A stretch of DNA of 64,000 bases, from NCBI GenBank assembly GCA_961205875.1, contig OY540814.1:13250993-13314992 (forward strand), in the 5' to 3' direction. Positions 46,640 to 57,989 of this stretch are shown here, in pieces. How positions within the stretch are numbered: the stretch's first letter is position 1; every line of letters starts with the position of its first letter. Below the pieces are notes generated by a model. It did no database searches. It had not been told where the DNA came from and saw nothing but the letters and a program-made list of their open reading frames with translations. This DNA comes from Sialis fuliginosa. Taxonomy: Eukaryota; Arthropoda; Insecta; Megaloptera; Sialidae. Position numbers and translations under genes: made by a program.

Positions 46640-46958
46640 TGGGCACGGTATCTTCCATAGTGTGAATTCCCACTCCTCAAAGTCAAAATCCCTATATATT
46701 TGTATAGCTGTCATCCCCTATCACGTATGGAGGGTTGTAATTAGTTTTATTCAATCCAGCGGGAAAAATACTTCAAGGGGAGGGGATTTTAGGGGGAAAA
46801 ACAACCCCCTATCTTGCATAGGAGCCGAGATATTTACGATTTTGTATAGTCAATAAAAAATAAATAATGGAAAAATTAAATATTTCACCCCATGTCACGT
46901 ATGCAAGTTTGTAATTAGTTTCAAAATCCACGCGAGCGAAGCCGCGGGTATCAGCTAT
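46640..46958 (-). mobile_element. CGCGGCTTCGCTCGCG-family fragment D
   Basis: The right edge CCACGCGAGCGAAGCCGCGG, followed by GTATCAGCTATAG, is the inverse of the GC-rich start of copy A (16855). The upstream body shows a local near-duplication: ATCCCCTATCACGTATGGAG and GGTTGTAATTAGTTTTA versus ACCCCATGTCACGTATGCAA and GTTTGTAATTAGTTTCA. It has G/C-rich runs (GGGGAGGGGATTTTAGGGGG) that occur in the central part of such repeats in insects. No intact frame. Confidence 0.65.
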
Positions 46959-47008
46959 AGCTTAAAATATAACTGATTGCGCCAGCGTGGTTTAAGTACT
47001 GAAGACAA

Positions 47009-47438
47009 TCCGGGAAAAAAAATTAGATCTGAAGTGATCAAATCAGATCTGGGATAGATCTGTATTTTGAGACAAAATCATATTTGTTCACTGGTTTTTA
47101 ATGTTTGGAGACCTGCAAAGATCAAAAACGATCTACAAATATCTACAAAGTTCTAAAACAATCTACAAAGATCTACAACGATCCTATAAAGATCTGCAGT
47201 GATCTACAAAGATCTTAGAAGATTGTTGTAACGTTGAAAATTCATGAATTTTCAACGTTTGAATCTCTATCACGATCTACAACGATTTTTGTACTTCATT
47301 ATAGATCTTTATAGGTCGTTGAAGATCTTTCAGGTCTCCACAGATCAAAAACCAATGAAGAAATATGATTTCGTCTTAAAATGCAGATCTATCATAGATC
47401 TGATTTGATCACTTCAAATCTAAAAAGTTTTCCTGGGA
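47009..47438. mobile_element. GATC-studded foldback element
   Basis: The left arm from CCGGGAAAAAAAATTAGATC and the right arm ending ATCTAAAAAGTTTTCCTGG are inverted copies over at least 130 bp (shared TGAAGTGATCAAATCAGATC, GAGAC.AAATCATATTT, GGAGACCTG.AAGATC). At the centre lies a perfect 30-bp palindrome (47230-47259). The element carries about 18 GATC tetranucleotides, many as GATCTACAAAGATCTAC direct repeats at 47120-47215. 430 bp, non-coding, no clear target duplication. Class unknown. Confidence 0.82.
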
Positions 47439-47444
47439 AAATAA

Positions 47445-48270
47445 AAGACAGCAATTGCTTTTGTCCTTGTAATACAATTAGCCCACTTTACCCTACATTA
47501 CCCGTACTTTAGTATAAATATGTTATATTTTACACCCTGTACATATTGTAGCTATTAAATGAACCGGACATAATCGTACAATGTTCATCTATTCCCATTC
47601 AACCTTCTAAACAAACGTGAATTTACCTGGAATATGTATCAACATTCCAGGAAGAGTCACAACCATTCATTAATTAACAGTGTTTCAAACATTTGATATC
47701 ACGTCTTCCATTAATAACGATAAATATTTAACACAAATCGTACCTGTGTAATCTGTCATTTCTACCTGCTTTTATTCCCAAGGCACATTAGGCACATCAA
47801 CTAATTCTATGTTCATAGACTACAAATAGCTTTTACTCGTGTTATTTACAATAATTTCCATTCATGTGTAAGTTTAAATTATTATCTGCAATGTAAACAA
47901 TCCGATGTATTCAGATGTCAAAATGAATAAATCCATATATCAAATAGTCTAAAATCGACGTTTTATAAACATATTTTATATCAAGTTATATAAATGGCAG
48001 ATACGAAAAAGTTTTTATATATGGTTTTCTTGTCAGCTGGACTTCATGCTTTTCTGACAGAAAAAGTTATTTCAATTTATTGGCAAAAATATTGAATATT
48101 CAAAAATGCTTTGTCCTTTTTAGCAAGTGAAGTCACATTGACAATTGAGTAGCTCATATTTTTTTGGATTTCACTATACAGCTCTAACAAGATAACTTAT
48201 TAATGATAACCTGTTCTAGAAGAAATAATCATATTATAATAACATATTACTAGTGCATTTAAAGTCATAA
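47445..48270. other. Non-coding DNA
   Basis: No gene, no paired repeats seen; moderately AT-rich. Confidence 0.45.
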
Positions 48271-48275
48271 TATCC

Positions 48276-48535
48276 ATACTAACAATATAAATGCGAAAGT
48301 GTGTCTTTCTGACCATTTGTAACCTTTTAACGGCTAAACCGTTGAGCTGATATTGATGAGATTTTGCAGAGAGATAGCTTGCATCTTGATGAAGAGCATA
48401 GGTATAGGTGAGTGACATTTGTACGCATTATAAGTTATACTTTTTTGGCATAGACATCTAGCATCTAAATGCGAAACTAAACAGAAATCTGTATTACCAC
48501 GCGGACGAAGTCACACGGGTAACAGCTATGTAGTT
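48276..48535 (+). mobile_element. Retroposon (cggctaaaccgttgagctg type)
   Basis: The more complete copy of the 15343 family: CATACTAACAATATAAATGC, CTTTTAACGGCTAAACCGTT, GAGCTGATATTGATGAGATT, AGAGATAGCTTGCATCTTGA, ending TACCACGCGGACGAAGTCAC and GGGTAACAGCTATGTAG. This layout is common among insect RTE-like/SINE-like repeats. The family A MITE (copy 5) lies 8 bp downstream. The minus-strand frame at 48200-48418 is a shadow. Confidence 0.7.
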
Positions 48536-48543
48536 TACATATA

Positions 48544-49019
48544 AGGTACTGGCACCAATCTTGGCCCCTTTAAGAGCAAGGTATAATTTTTTTGGAATTG
48601 ATAGGCTTCTTTTTTACAATTCATCTTACTAATAAAACAAAAAAACTTTTTAAATCAATTTAACTACCAAAGTTCACAAATATAGTTTTTTTTTAATTAT
48701 AGTCTTTTATTTTGTTTATGTTTTTCTCCAGTAGTAAATAAAGTAAACCCAGTGATGGACACTTGCTAATGATTACAAAATGATAAGTACTACGATACAA
48801 AAGTTATGAAATAAAAAATCTTAAAATTTGAAACAATGTAAAGAAGATGCTATGATAATAATAATTAATAAATATATTACTCTAATACTAAGATTAAATT
48901 TTGACACCCATTGGCCTATTTGTCATCAAATTAAGCTGTTTTACAATCAAGTGTCTATATATTATTATTCAGTAATCAAAACAAATATTTCTAAGTTAGT
49001 ACATTTAATTTAACAAGTG
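48544..49019 (+). mobile_element. TA-flanked MITE, family A, copy 5 (3' truncated)
   Basis: TA (48542-48543) then AGGTACTGGCACCAATCTTG. The interior follows the family to TTTAATTTAACAAGTG at about 49019, where the expected right terminus CTGGTGCCAGTACCT is replaced by AGCCTGATCCCGGGC. Non-coding. Confidence 0.8.
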
Positions 49020-49269
49020 AGCCTGATCCCGGGCAAAAAATAAAAACATGTTTACCGGAAAAAATTATCAGTGGTAATTAAATGAACTTTTTTTACTCTA
49101 ACGTTTAAAATAAAGTTATGCAATTTTCAAATGAATATGTATGTTTAATTTTAACCCAAACTTAATAAATTTACATATTCGATGTAATTAACATATATTA
49201 TATTTATAGATCTACAAAGCCGGTATAGTTCGTATTAATTACGAACATATCCACGTTAATTTTTTTTCA

Positions 49270-49470
49270 ATGAGCGTAAGTTTTTGCGCGGTTCGCTTAG
49301 CCGCACAAACAAGCTACACCCACCCACGTGTGAAGCAATTACCAGGGCATCTGCAACGCGTGTGGTGCACTCACCAGAGGTAAACACCGTCACGTGGGGC
49401 GCTCTCATGCACGGCCATCTCGTGTGGGGTATAATAATTAAATGTATTTACTTCTGTGCGCGTAAACAAG
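49270..49470. other. GC-rich segment of unknown origin
   Basis: Contains TTGCGCGGTTCGCTTAGCCG, CCACCCACGTGTGAAGCAAT, CGTCACGTGGGGCGCTCTCA and GGCCATCTCGTGTGGGGTAT. A 65-codon frame at 49284-49481 lacks recognisable domains. Repeated CACGTG/CGTGTGG half-sites suggest a transposon terminal zone, but no partner was found. Confidence 0.35.
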
Positions 49471-49750
49471 CTTCGAGATAAAATGGTAAGATGGATTCTT
49501 TTTTAAATGAAGACATGTTATATTAAGTGTTTTAAAGTTTGTAAAAAATAACTGATAGATGAGTCATTCAGAAAATCGTGAAGTTCATCGTTTAAGCTTC
49601 TGAATTGATCATAGTAAAACTAATATTCACAATTATACAAATAAAATAAAAAATACTGACAAAAGAAACCTGCAAGTTTCAGAAGGCATAACAAATAAAT
49701 AAAATTTAAAAAATTAAAGAGATTTTTTTATAAGAAATATTAGTATGTAG

Positions 49751-50470
49751 AACCATACATGACTTCCATGTTCTTTCTATCTTTTTAAATAATTTTTAAA
49801 TATATTTTTTTTTTTAATATTTTATTTATATAACCTACTACTATGAATATAAATTTCGTAATACTTAAAAAAACATATATATTTACGACGGTTACAGCAA
49901 ATATTGCCATTTGTATATAAATATTAGTTTTCTAATGTCCTAATGTCAAAAACATAATACACATTCGTAGAACAACTAATTTGACAGTTTGAATTTAGTT
50001 TCATTTGTTTCCAAGGCAATATCAATGTTAATTAGTATTTAAAATTCAAATTTTGAGGGTGTTTTTCACCCCTTCAATGTCTGTTTAGGCACGTACAAAT
50101 AACAAATGTCCCTTAGGTTCAATTGAACTACAAATGTACCAAGTCTTATCAAAATTAGTGAGATAATACTCGCAACGTTCGCTTTTTAGACGAATAAAGT
50201 TACAAAATTTCGAATATTTCCAAAGCCCCTAATCCGATTAGCACCAAAATTAATAGGTCTGGAGTACTCACTGAGACAAATATTTTCCCCAAAAATAATT
50301 CAGATCGGTGCATTTTTACAGTAATTATCGTGAACGAAAGAAAATTCTACATCCAGACACACAAACACACAGACACACGCACAACCGCCATGCAGAAATT
50401 TACTTTTCTTTACGTTTTGAAGTTAGTACAATCAGAATCTGTCATAATCTTCGGAACATGGAAGTAATTA
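49751..50470 (+). mobile_element. Dispersed repeat (gacttccat...atggaagta), copy 1
   Basis: Shares AGAACCATACATGACTTCCA, TTTAGGCACGTACAAATAAC, AATAGGTCTGGAGTACTCAC, GATCGGTGCATTTTTACAGT and the CAGACACAC tail with 55142-55711. ACTTCCAT near the start is inverted as ATGGAAGT near the end. An insertion (about 49805-50030) absent from copy 2 includes a piece of the 15592-15912 MITE in inverse orientation. The 66-codon frame at 50308 is matched by one in copy 2 but begins and ends in simple sequence and is not a convincing gene. Confidence 0.72.
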
Positions 50471-50474
50471 ACAA

Positions 50475-51645
50475 AATTCGAACCAAGCAGCCTATGAGAA
50501 AAAAATAGCAACCTATATATTTCATCTTTGCCAAACCATGGGCCCCGTCAAATTTCCGGTATCCCTCTGGGCTAGTCCAACCCTGCTTAACAACAAATTA
50601 GAGATGTTTTAAAAGTATTAAGACACTTACACTCCTTAGAGTCCGCCCACACCACACTCGCGACCGCATGCGAATTTATACGAGTATGTTATACCCTTTG
50701 AATCAGTTTGGGATTTTGATATGTTGTTTAGGTATATACAAGGTATATTTTATGAAAAAATTATTACTACCTTCCGAGTACAGTATAGTGTTTTTTGATT
50801 TTTTTAAAATTATTATTATTATTATTTCATAAAAATATTACCTCTGATGAGTCATTAGTACCTCTTGAATATACTAAAAGCGCCATCAAATTCTATTGAA
50901 GGATTATTAAAAAAAAAGTTTTTTTTCGAAAACTATAAATTATTGGAAGGTCGAAAAGTTACAAAAGATATGACTTCTAAAAAAATCTATACAAAGGCAT
51001 GTTTTGTTTGTTTACTCGGCGACTATAGCACAAAAACCTAAATATATAACCTAAATGTGATACAAAAGCATATTCAAATATAAAATATTTGAGAATGGAT
51101 ATTAGCAGCAGTTTCCACTTGCAACGTTCTCAATTTTGTATATATTTATTTATAAATACAATCATTTTATAATATTTAAAAAAAACAAGCACGATTAATA
51201 ACTTAATACCTCAACTCGTTAATAATGAATTTATATTAGAATGTATATACTATGTCAATATATAAATTTCATAAAGTCCACATATCCATGATTAAAAATA
51301 AGAAAAGCAATAACAAGTACGGAACAAACCATAGCGTAATATATTCTCTCTTCAATATGTTTCTTGTTTTCATTCAACATCCTGCAAACATCACTCGTGT
51401 TTACAATAAAACAAAATAGTTGTGTTCTCTACGTAAAACGTAAACAGCGACAACTGGTGGCTGAAACACGTACTAGTTTGTTGTAGAATACAGTAATTTA
51501 TTTCAGTCGCGAAACGGTGATAGTTTTATTAACTTATTTTATAAAATAGAATATTTAACATGTATTTTATGTTTTACTATTAGTTTACTTTTCAACGGTT
51601 AGGATAATAAAATTCTACTGTAATATAATGTGAAGAAAAGTACAT
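50475..51645. other. Non-coding DNA
   Basis: A GC-richer patch at 50535-50695 (CCATGGGCCCCGTCAAATTT, GTCCGCCCACACCACACTCG) has no recognised identity. The remainder is AT-rich, with (ATT)n at about 50809-50827. Confidence 0.4.
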
Positions 51646-51650
51646 AAATA

Positions 51651-51676
51651 ATAATATATATATATATATATATATT
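51651..51676. repeat. (TA)n microsatellite
   Basis: About 13 TA units, followed by more TATA-rich sequence to 51735. A small hairpin GGGAATAATGATGATTATTCCC lies just after, at about 51754-51775. Confidence 0.85.
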
Positions 51677-51739
51677 TTTATCCACGACTTATATATAATA
51701 CATATATTATATATGTAGTTTTTACTATATAATGCTATA

Positions 51740-52130
51740 TATTAATCCCAAAGGGAATAATGATGATTATTCCCTCTTGTGCTCCAATCACAAAATTTCT
51801 CAAATTAAATAATACCATGGAAACAAAATACACAAACTCTAAAGTTTAAAAAAAATTATTTGCGACTGTCAAATAAAACTATTTTTTTCTACTATGTACC
51901 GTTTCAAAAATAATTCAAGAAATTCAAAAATTGATATCAGTAAACATCCGTTTCCGGTTTAGTTATAGTTTTCAATAATAGGAGATGCGCATCTACAGTA
52001 AGAACCTTAAGTTTAAAATTTCATGTTTGTAAGTCTCGCCGTTTTGGCTGTAGGGCGTTCACAGACAGACACACACTGACGTCATTGATACAATGATCGT
52101 ACGTGATTCACGGACCCTCAATACGTGTAA
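51740..52130 (+). repeat. Retroposon-like fragment with CAGACA tail
   Basis: Contains ATAGGAGATGCGCATCTACA, CTCGCCGTTTTGGCTGTAGG and GTTCACAGACAGACACACAC. This order (Cys-box-like text then a CAGACA tail) resembles the 3' parts of insect non-LTR fragments. No frame; 52140-53380 after it is AT-rich and featureless. Confidence 0.45.
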
Positions 52131-53384
52131 TTCCGTTAAAATCTCGAATTCGAATTTTTTCATGATCACTATACTTTGTTATACAGTACATTTCATGTAT
52201 GTATAAAATACTAAAAAAAATTATAATATTTTGTTGTTAACAAGTTTCCTTTTTAACTTTCTGTGTAGTAAATTTATCAACAATGTGCTATTAAGATTTG
52301 GGGTCTACAATATGCTCCTAAATCCGTACAAGAATAACTTCTATCGTTGTAGATAAGATAAGAATAGATTCAGGAAGTTTTCTGTGGTTAATGATACTTA
52401 AAATGACTTCTACAATTATGTAGATATAAATACAATAACTTTGAATAGGAAAGATAAAATGACAATGGTCGGAGGAAGTGACATTATAATATTATGTACG
52501 AGTATATGGTATACATAATATTAGAATATACATTTAAATAATGTTTTTTAAACGAATTAATGCAATTTAATCGTTAAAATAAAGTCATTTGAACTCTCAT
52601 TAAATATACACCATTATATTTGCATATACACATAACACAATCGATCCCGCCCATTCGCTGTAAATGCTATGTCAGTGTATAACAACCTAATGTTTAGTCA
52701 CACTAATTATAAACATATAATGTTCATTTAGTTTACATTCCTCTCAGTTATTCTGGTTCCGCGTAAATGAGCGCATTAAAGATCATCTTACGCTGTAATT
52801 AAAAACTCAAACAGCCCAATAAATCCTTAACTGCAAACTGCGTTTCAAAATCTGTCGCGACTTGAAATGTCGACATCAAGAGCTCAGAAGTCGAAAAACT
52901 GTTTGTTAACTGAAATTTAAAAAAAATATTAAGAAATAGAATGATCTATAAAATATAATTAATTAATTTTAAAAATGAGGTATTCTAAATATTATAATAA
53001 TTTCATATTTTGATTCCGGTGAATAATAATTTTATAGGAATTTTAATTTTTAATAATCGATAGAATAAATATAGTTTTTATATTTTATTTTCTACTGTAT
53101 CAGTTCCTTGCAGCCGTTATCTGCTATGGTAATTTTGTAGTTAGGTATATATTATTATATTATGTTAAAATTATAATAGAATAACTATGAGAGCAAATTA
53201 AACGCTCACTACTAAATGAAATGAGAAATAGTGAAAAACATTAAATAAACTATTATAGCATTTGTAAACAATATTGAACAGTATTTTTTGTATTTTAGCA
53301 ATAGTTAATATAAACTATCGCGAAGAAAATACTGTTTTGTAGAAAATTAAAGCAAATTAAATTATACAATAATAATGAACGTAA

Positions 53385-53555
53385 ATATTACTGCGCAAAA
53401 CAAAATTTTAATGCTCAAAACGAAAAATGTTATTGCTCAAAAAAATATTTTTAATGTCACATTTTATGTTTAGTATAATGCTCAGAATTCGAAATATTAT
53501 TGCTCAAATACAATATATTTAATGCTCAAAGTATATAAAATATTGCGCGCTTAAA
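53385..53555 (+). repeat. ~22-bp tandem array of TGCTCAAA units
   Basis: GCTC or GCGC cores occur at 53393, 53413, 53435, (53456, as GTCA), 53480, 53502, 53524 and 53545, spaced 20-24 bp and mostly 21-22 bp. Units alternate between TATTGCTCAAA and TTTAATGCTCAAA, suggesting a ~43-bp dimer. Degenerate, non-coding minisatellite. Confidence 0.75.
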
Positions 53556-53639
53556 TAATAATTAATTTTCGTAAAATTAGGTATTTACTTGGTTATTTTG
53601 TAACATATGTATTGTATATTATAAAGAGGTAAATATTGT

Positions 53640-53780
53640 GAGTTTAATTGTTTCTAATCGACGTTTTTTAAAACCACTGGGTAGATTTTAATGAAACTTA
53701 CACTTGAGTATTTCTTGGGGTAGGATATATGTATGAATAGTCATACGCCTGATTATGATCTAGTAAGGTATATATCAAAA
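53640..53780 (+). repeat. Retroposon-like fragment
   Basis: AATCGACGTTTTTTAAAACC and GGGTAGATTTTAATGAAACT, followed by TTTCTTGGGGTAGGATAT, resemble the 'accgattttgatgaaact' section of RTE-like repeats. Short and decayed. Confidence 0.4.
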
Positions 53781-53930
53781 ATCATGTATGTAACATAAGC
53801 TTTGTGAACTATCATTATCACTATATATAGAAAAATATCCACACGGTTAAGCAGTAAAAAATGTGGCACACATGTAATACGATTTACGACACGCTAAAAA
53901 AAATGCCAGATATATATTAAAAAATTTATG

Positions 53931-53950
53931 GTTGGGTTAGGTTAGGTAAC
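53931..53950 (+). repeat. TTAGG-type motif
   Basis: GTTGGGTTAGGTTAGGTAAC contains two TTAGG units of the canonical insect telomeric repeat. Similar short motifs are at 54146-54158 (CCCTAACCTAACC) and 57066-57079. They are too short to be telomere arrays; such interstitial motifs are common in insect DNA. Confidence 0.7.
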
Positions 53951-54159
53951 ATGCCGACTATCACCCAAACAACCCAACTAGTAATAAATAAATCTAAAAA
54001 TATATTTCTCCTCAATGTGAACTTCCTTTCCAGCAACTATAAACAAATACAAATAAGATATTTCTCCATCCCTACAAATCCTCTGATCCTGTAATCGAGT
54101 TCAGAACCATTACATCCGTGCTACGTCTACTTCTCATTCCATTTACCCTAACCTAACCG

Positions 54160-54400
54160 ACACCCGTGGCGTCGCGACGCGCGTCCACCGGCTGCGTCGC
54201 ATTTCTAATCGATCGTTTTAATTGGAACGTCAGGCACATTCTACCCCACACCACATTATATACCCTTCCCCATTCCAAACTCGTGTACAATCGGACCACG
54301 GTCTCTGACAGATCGCGTCTTATCTATTCATAATTCATTGCGAGCTGGAAGTTTATCACGAAATAGATTATTACATCGCATCGTACACCGCCTGGTTTAT
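54160..54400. other. GC-rich single-copy island
   Basis: The strongest GC/CpG island in the window (ACCCGTGGCGTCGCGACGCG, CGTCCACCGGCTGCGTCGCA), then AATCGGACCACGGTCTCTGA and GATCGCGTCTTATC. It follows a CCTAACCTAACC motif. No frame. Candidate promoter-proximal or conserved regulatory sequence, by composition only. Confidence 0.35.
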
Positions 54401-54967
54401 TAGAGTTTTGTTGTAATTGAATTTTTTTCTGGTTTTGTATAGTTTTTTATGAGTGGCGAGTTAGGTAAGATTGTTTTTACGTTTTTAACTACTGGTTCAA
54501 TAAATCTGCTTTAGAATTGTATAGTTGTATGTGTTATTTCTTTATATATAAAGTGAGTGCCAAAATAATGTACATTATAATTCATTTTTTATTCTACTAA
54601 CTATTATATATTCTTATAACTACATATTATATACCCATCGTTGTCTGTATTTATGATTGTGTAAAAAGGGGGCTATCAATTGTCATGTCTTCTACATATA
54701 CTTTTAATTTATCTCTGGTTATTTTGTGAGCGATATCATACCTATATTGATATGAACATTTTTTTTTCTTTCTTAGCATATTATATATTATAATATATTA
54801 TTAATTAATGTTATTGATATGAATATGATGAACTAATTGTTATGATATTTTGTATATTATCACGCAAATTGATTAAGCATTGACATCATAACAATATAAA
54901 ATTATTTTTATCTATATAAAAAATTGTATTTTTGTATATATGTATTTATTTTTATACTTTTTATTAA

Positions 54968-55763
54968 CCCCATTAACTGCCATTGGCCTTTTTGGGACAC
55001 TCAATTTTTATTAATAAGTATTTAAATATTAAGTATTTAAAATTGTTTCATACAATATTTATAGTTTAAATTATTTTTAATACACTTATTTGTTTATTTG
55101 ATTTATTTCATTTACTCCATCGAACTCGAAAAATACAAAAGAACCATACATGACTTCCATGTTCTTTAATATCTTTTTAAATAATTTTTAATATACGAAA
55201 AATTTCAATGGGATATGTCAGAAATAAAACTCAAAAGTAACATGAATTACTGACGTATTAATTAGTATTTAAAAATCAAATTTTGAGAGTGATTTTCATC
55301 CCTTCAATAGCTGTTTAGGCACGTATAAAAATTAATTTTCTCTTAAGTTCAATGTACCAAGTCTTATCAAAATTTGTGAGATAAAACTCGCAACATTCAC
55401 TTTTTAGACGATAATAGTTACAAAATTTCGAATATTTCAAAAAACCCTAATCCGCTTAGCACCAAAATCAATAGGTCTGGAGTACTCATTGAGACAAACA
55501 TTTTCTCCAAAAATAATTCAGATCGGTGCATTTTTACAGTAGTTATCGTGAACGAAAGAAAATTCTACATCCAGACACACAGACACACGCACAGTCGCCA
55601 TACAGAAAACAACTTTTCTTTACGTTTTGAAGTTAGTACAATCAGAATCTGTCATTATCTCAGACACGATTTTTCGACGGTATTACTTCCATTTCTTTCC
55701 AAATATGGAAGTAAAAATTATGAAAAATAATTTATTTTTCAGAATGTTTTGGCAAATAATGGG
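54968..55763. mobile_element. TTAA-flanked element, CCC...GGG ends, with nested repeat
   Basis: CCCCATTAACTGCCATTGGC at the left pairs with TTTTGGCAAATAATGGG at the right; TTAA on both sides (54964-54967 and 55764-55767). TTAA duplication with CCC/GGG ends fits piggyBac. The dispersed repeat 55142-55711 occupies most of the interior, so the original element was only about 230 bp and received a later insertion. Confidence 0.75.
55142..55711 (+). mobile_element. Dispersed repeat (gacttccat...atggaagta), copy 2
   Basis: Same family as 49751-50470, without the 200-bp insertion seen there. Starts AGAACCATACATGACTTCCA, ends TTCCAAATATGGAAGTA. It contains AATAGGTCTGGAGTACTCAT and GATCGGTGCATTTTTACAGT and a CAGACACAC tract. 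ACTTCCAT/ATGGAAGT near the ends are inverted, but the CAGACACAC run and lack of other TIR leave open whether it is a DNA element or a retroposon. Confidence 0.72.
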
Positions 55764-55769
55764 TTAAAA

Positions 55770-57525
55770 GCATCAAATTAAAATAATTAAGACATTGACA
55801 TTTTTATAAAAGATACACAATTCCATATACTACTAGTAAATATCACATAAGGATAATATTAAATCTTCCGGATGAATGAACACATAAGTCAGTTCAATAT
55901 TACAATGCTTTTCTGGCAAGATATGTAAAATCCGTAGCACAATATCGACTGTGTTCACTACTCGTAGCTTTACCCGTCAGACAGCAGACTGAAGGTTTGA
56001 TAACTGCAATATCTGTGTATTTACTTACAGGATTTACTTTGCTTGGTTAAACTTGTATCTTTGGTAAACAATACCTGAATGTATAACATATAAACGTTAT
56101 AAGGATTATATCTAAATATGGATATGTACATATGTATGTACAAGATGGTTCTGGAAGATTTTGATTAAGTTATGACGTTAGGAGTGACATTCTAAAGATA
56201 ATTGTTATTCACGGCAGCTACCAGATATTGCTTGTAGGAATATATAGCCAAATAAGTACGTTCAAGCAATGTCTAGATATTTTAGTGTGAAAAAATAATT
56301 AAATTGCTAAATATATTTCTAATACGCCTAATAGTCCAGTGAACGAAGTAATTTGATGTGAAATTTTTCAATGTTAAGGTTGATTCTTATAGATTTTGAG
56401 CCGCTGAACACGAAAAAAATAACGCACCTGCGTGAGAGGTTGGGCTTCACTCCTAAAAATGGGGCAAAAGAGTGAACATCGCGTTTTTCCCGTTTTTTTT
56501 ATTTATTTCAAAAACTAAACTGACGATAAGGTTATATGATTGATATTTGTAGCTGATACTTAAACGAATCGATTTAAATCAGTTAGATAAAATTTAACCA
56601 AAAACAAAAACCTTCCAGAGGGTGAATAAGCCGTAAAATTACTAAATGACAGTAAAAATTAAATAATTCAGAGAATGATCCAAGATTTTTTTATTATATA
56701 TTTGCATATAAATAATTTTATAACATAAAGTAAAGTAACATCTGTGCCTGAACAAAAATTGGTTAGTTTGCCATATTTATGTTTATATTTCATACATTGC
56801 CGGCTATCAGTTATATAGTCTATACAATGTCTAGGAAATTGATATAATTAAATTGATTTCATTCATTGCTTGATGATTTTAGGCATTTTATAGAATACCT
56901 AGGAATTCTATACATTACTGGGTTTCATAAATTGCCAGTAATATCTATACTAAATAGCAGAAGCAAATTATTATTTACATCACTCCATTATACAATATAT
57001 CGTCATTAATAATATTTCTACATAAATAACAGTAACGTTTTAATGTTATATGTACTCGTAGATATGTTAGGTTAGGTTAATCAATAATTTACTTATGTCA
57101 TTACTCACAGTCACCTATATCGAAATTGAAACTAGTAGATTACCCACAAAAGTACACGTATAACATTTTTATTTCATTCATGTGTATTATATCAATCTTG
57201 CTGATGTTAAAATATTGATACTTGGAACGTATAGTGCTTTAAAAATGTCTCTTTTCCATCGTTCTGTCGTTACTCCTTGTTCAGATCCCGTCGTCTGATG
57301 GGTACAGCTGGTTAGAGATAGGTAGGTAGAAAGTAGACTGTCAGTGTAAGATGTGGGTGGCTGGATAAAGGAACCAGTACAGAGACGTATTCAGTTGATA
57401 ATAAAATTAACGTCATGATTTAAATATAACGATTAATATCATTTTATTACAATAATAATAGTAGTATACGCAATATTTGCCTATTCATAGTCTAAAAACA
57501 CCTGCTAAAAGCATGTATCATCTAA
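55770..57525. other. Mostly AT-rich non-coding DNA
   Basis: At 56784-56945 the phrase TACATTGCCGG/TACAATGTCTAGG/TACATTACTGGG recurs three times, loosely. 57230-57370 is GC-richer (CAGATCCCGTCGTCTGATGG, GATGTGGGTGGCTGGATAAA) and unique. No gene. Confidence 0.4.
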
Positions 57526-57529
57526 AATA

Positions 57530-57602
57530 TTCAACATGCCCACCCAACATGCACACCCAACATGTCCACACAATATACCCACCCAACATGCCCACAACAC
57601 AC
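57530..57602 (+). repeat. Minisatellite of ACATGCCCACCCA units
   Basis: About five copies of CAACATGCCCACC-like units of 13-16 bp (AACATGCCCACCC, AACATGCACACCC, AACATGTCCACAC, AATATACCCACCC, AACATGCCCACAA). It is C-rich on the plus strand. The 79-codon frame over it is a by-product. Confidence 0.8.
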
Positions 57603-57989
57603 AGTTCACTGCGAATTGTTTTTTCCGACTTAATGAAATTTACACATAATATCCAAAAATTACACAACCTAGCCGTTAGTGAAACCCGGAATAAAATATG
57701 TTCAGTAGTTACTTAGAAAATCGTGTAAAATTATATTTTCAAACTCCCAGGAAACACCAGGTCCCGTCTTAGAATTTGTATGAAAATCAAAACAATAAAA
57801 ATAAATAGGTTAGCAACAATTATAATCAATTTCGATATTTTACCTTTCTGGGATGTGAAATGTTTCTTTATACTTATTTCAATTTTCAATCAATATATTT
57901 CAAAATATTTAATCGTTTACATGTGTCAAAAATCATTCAAACACAACATGATAAAGATTTTTTTAGTCTTTTGATGTTAAATCTTAGAT

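Noticed and set aside
49284-49481. 65-codon frame in GC-rich DNA
   Set aside because: No domain, no supporting exon structure, and repeated CACGTG/GTGTGG text suggests a transposon end rather than a gene.
53385-53555. CRISPR array
   Set aside because: The period is about 22 bp with no distinct spacers, degenerate units and a eukaryotic context.
53931-53950. TTAGG repeats as telomere
   Set aside because: Only two units here and similarly short runs at 54146 and 57066; interstitial motif, not a telomeric array.
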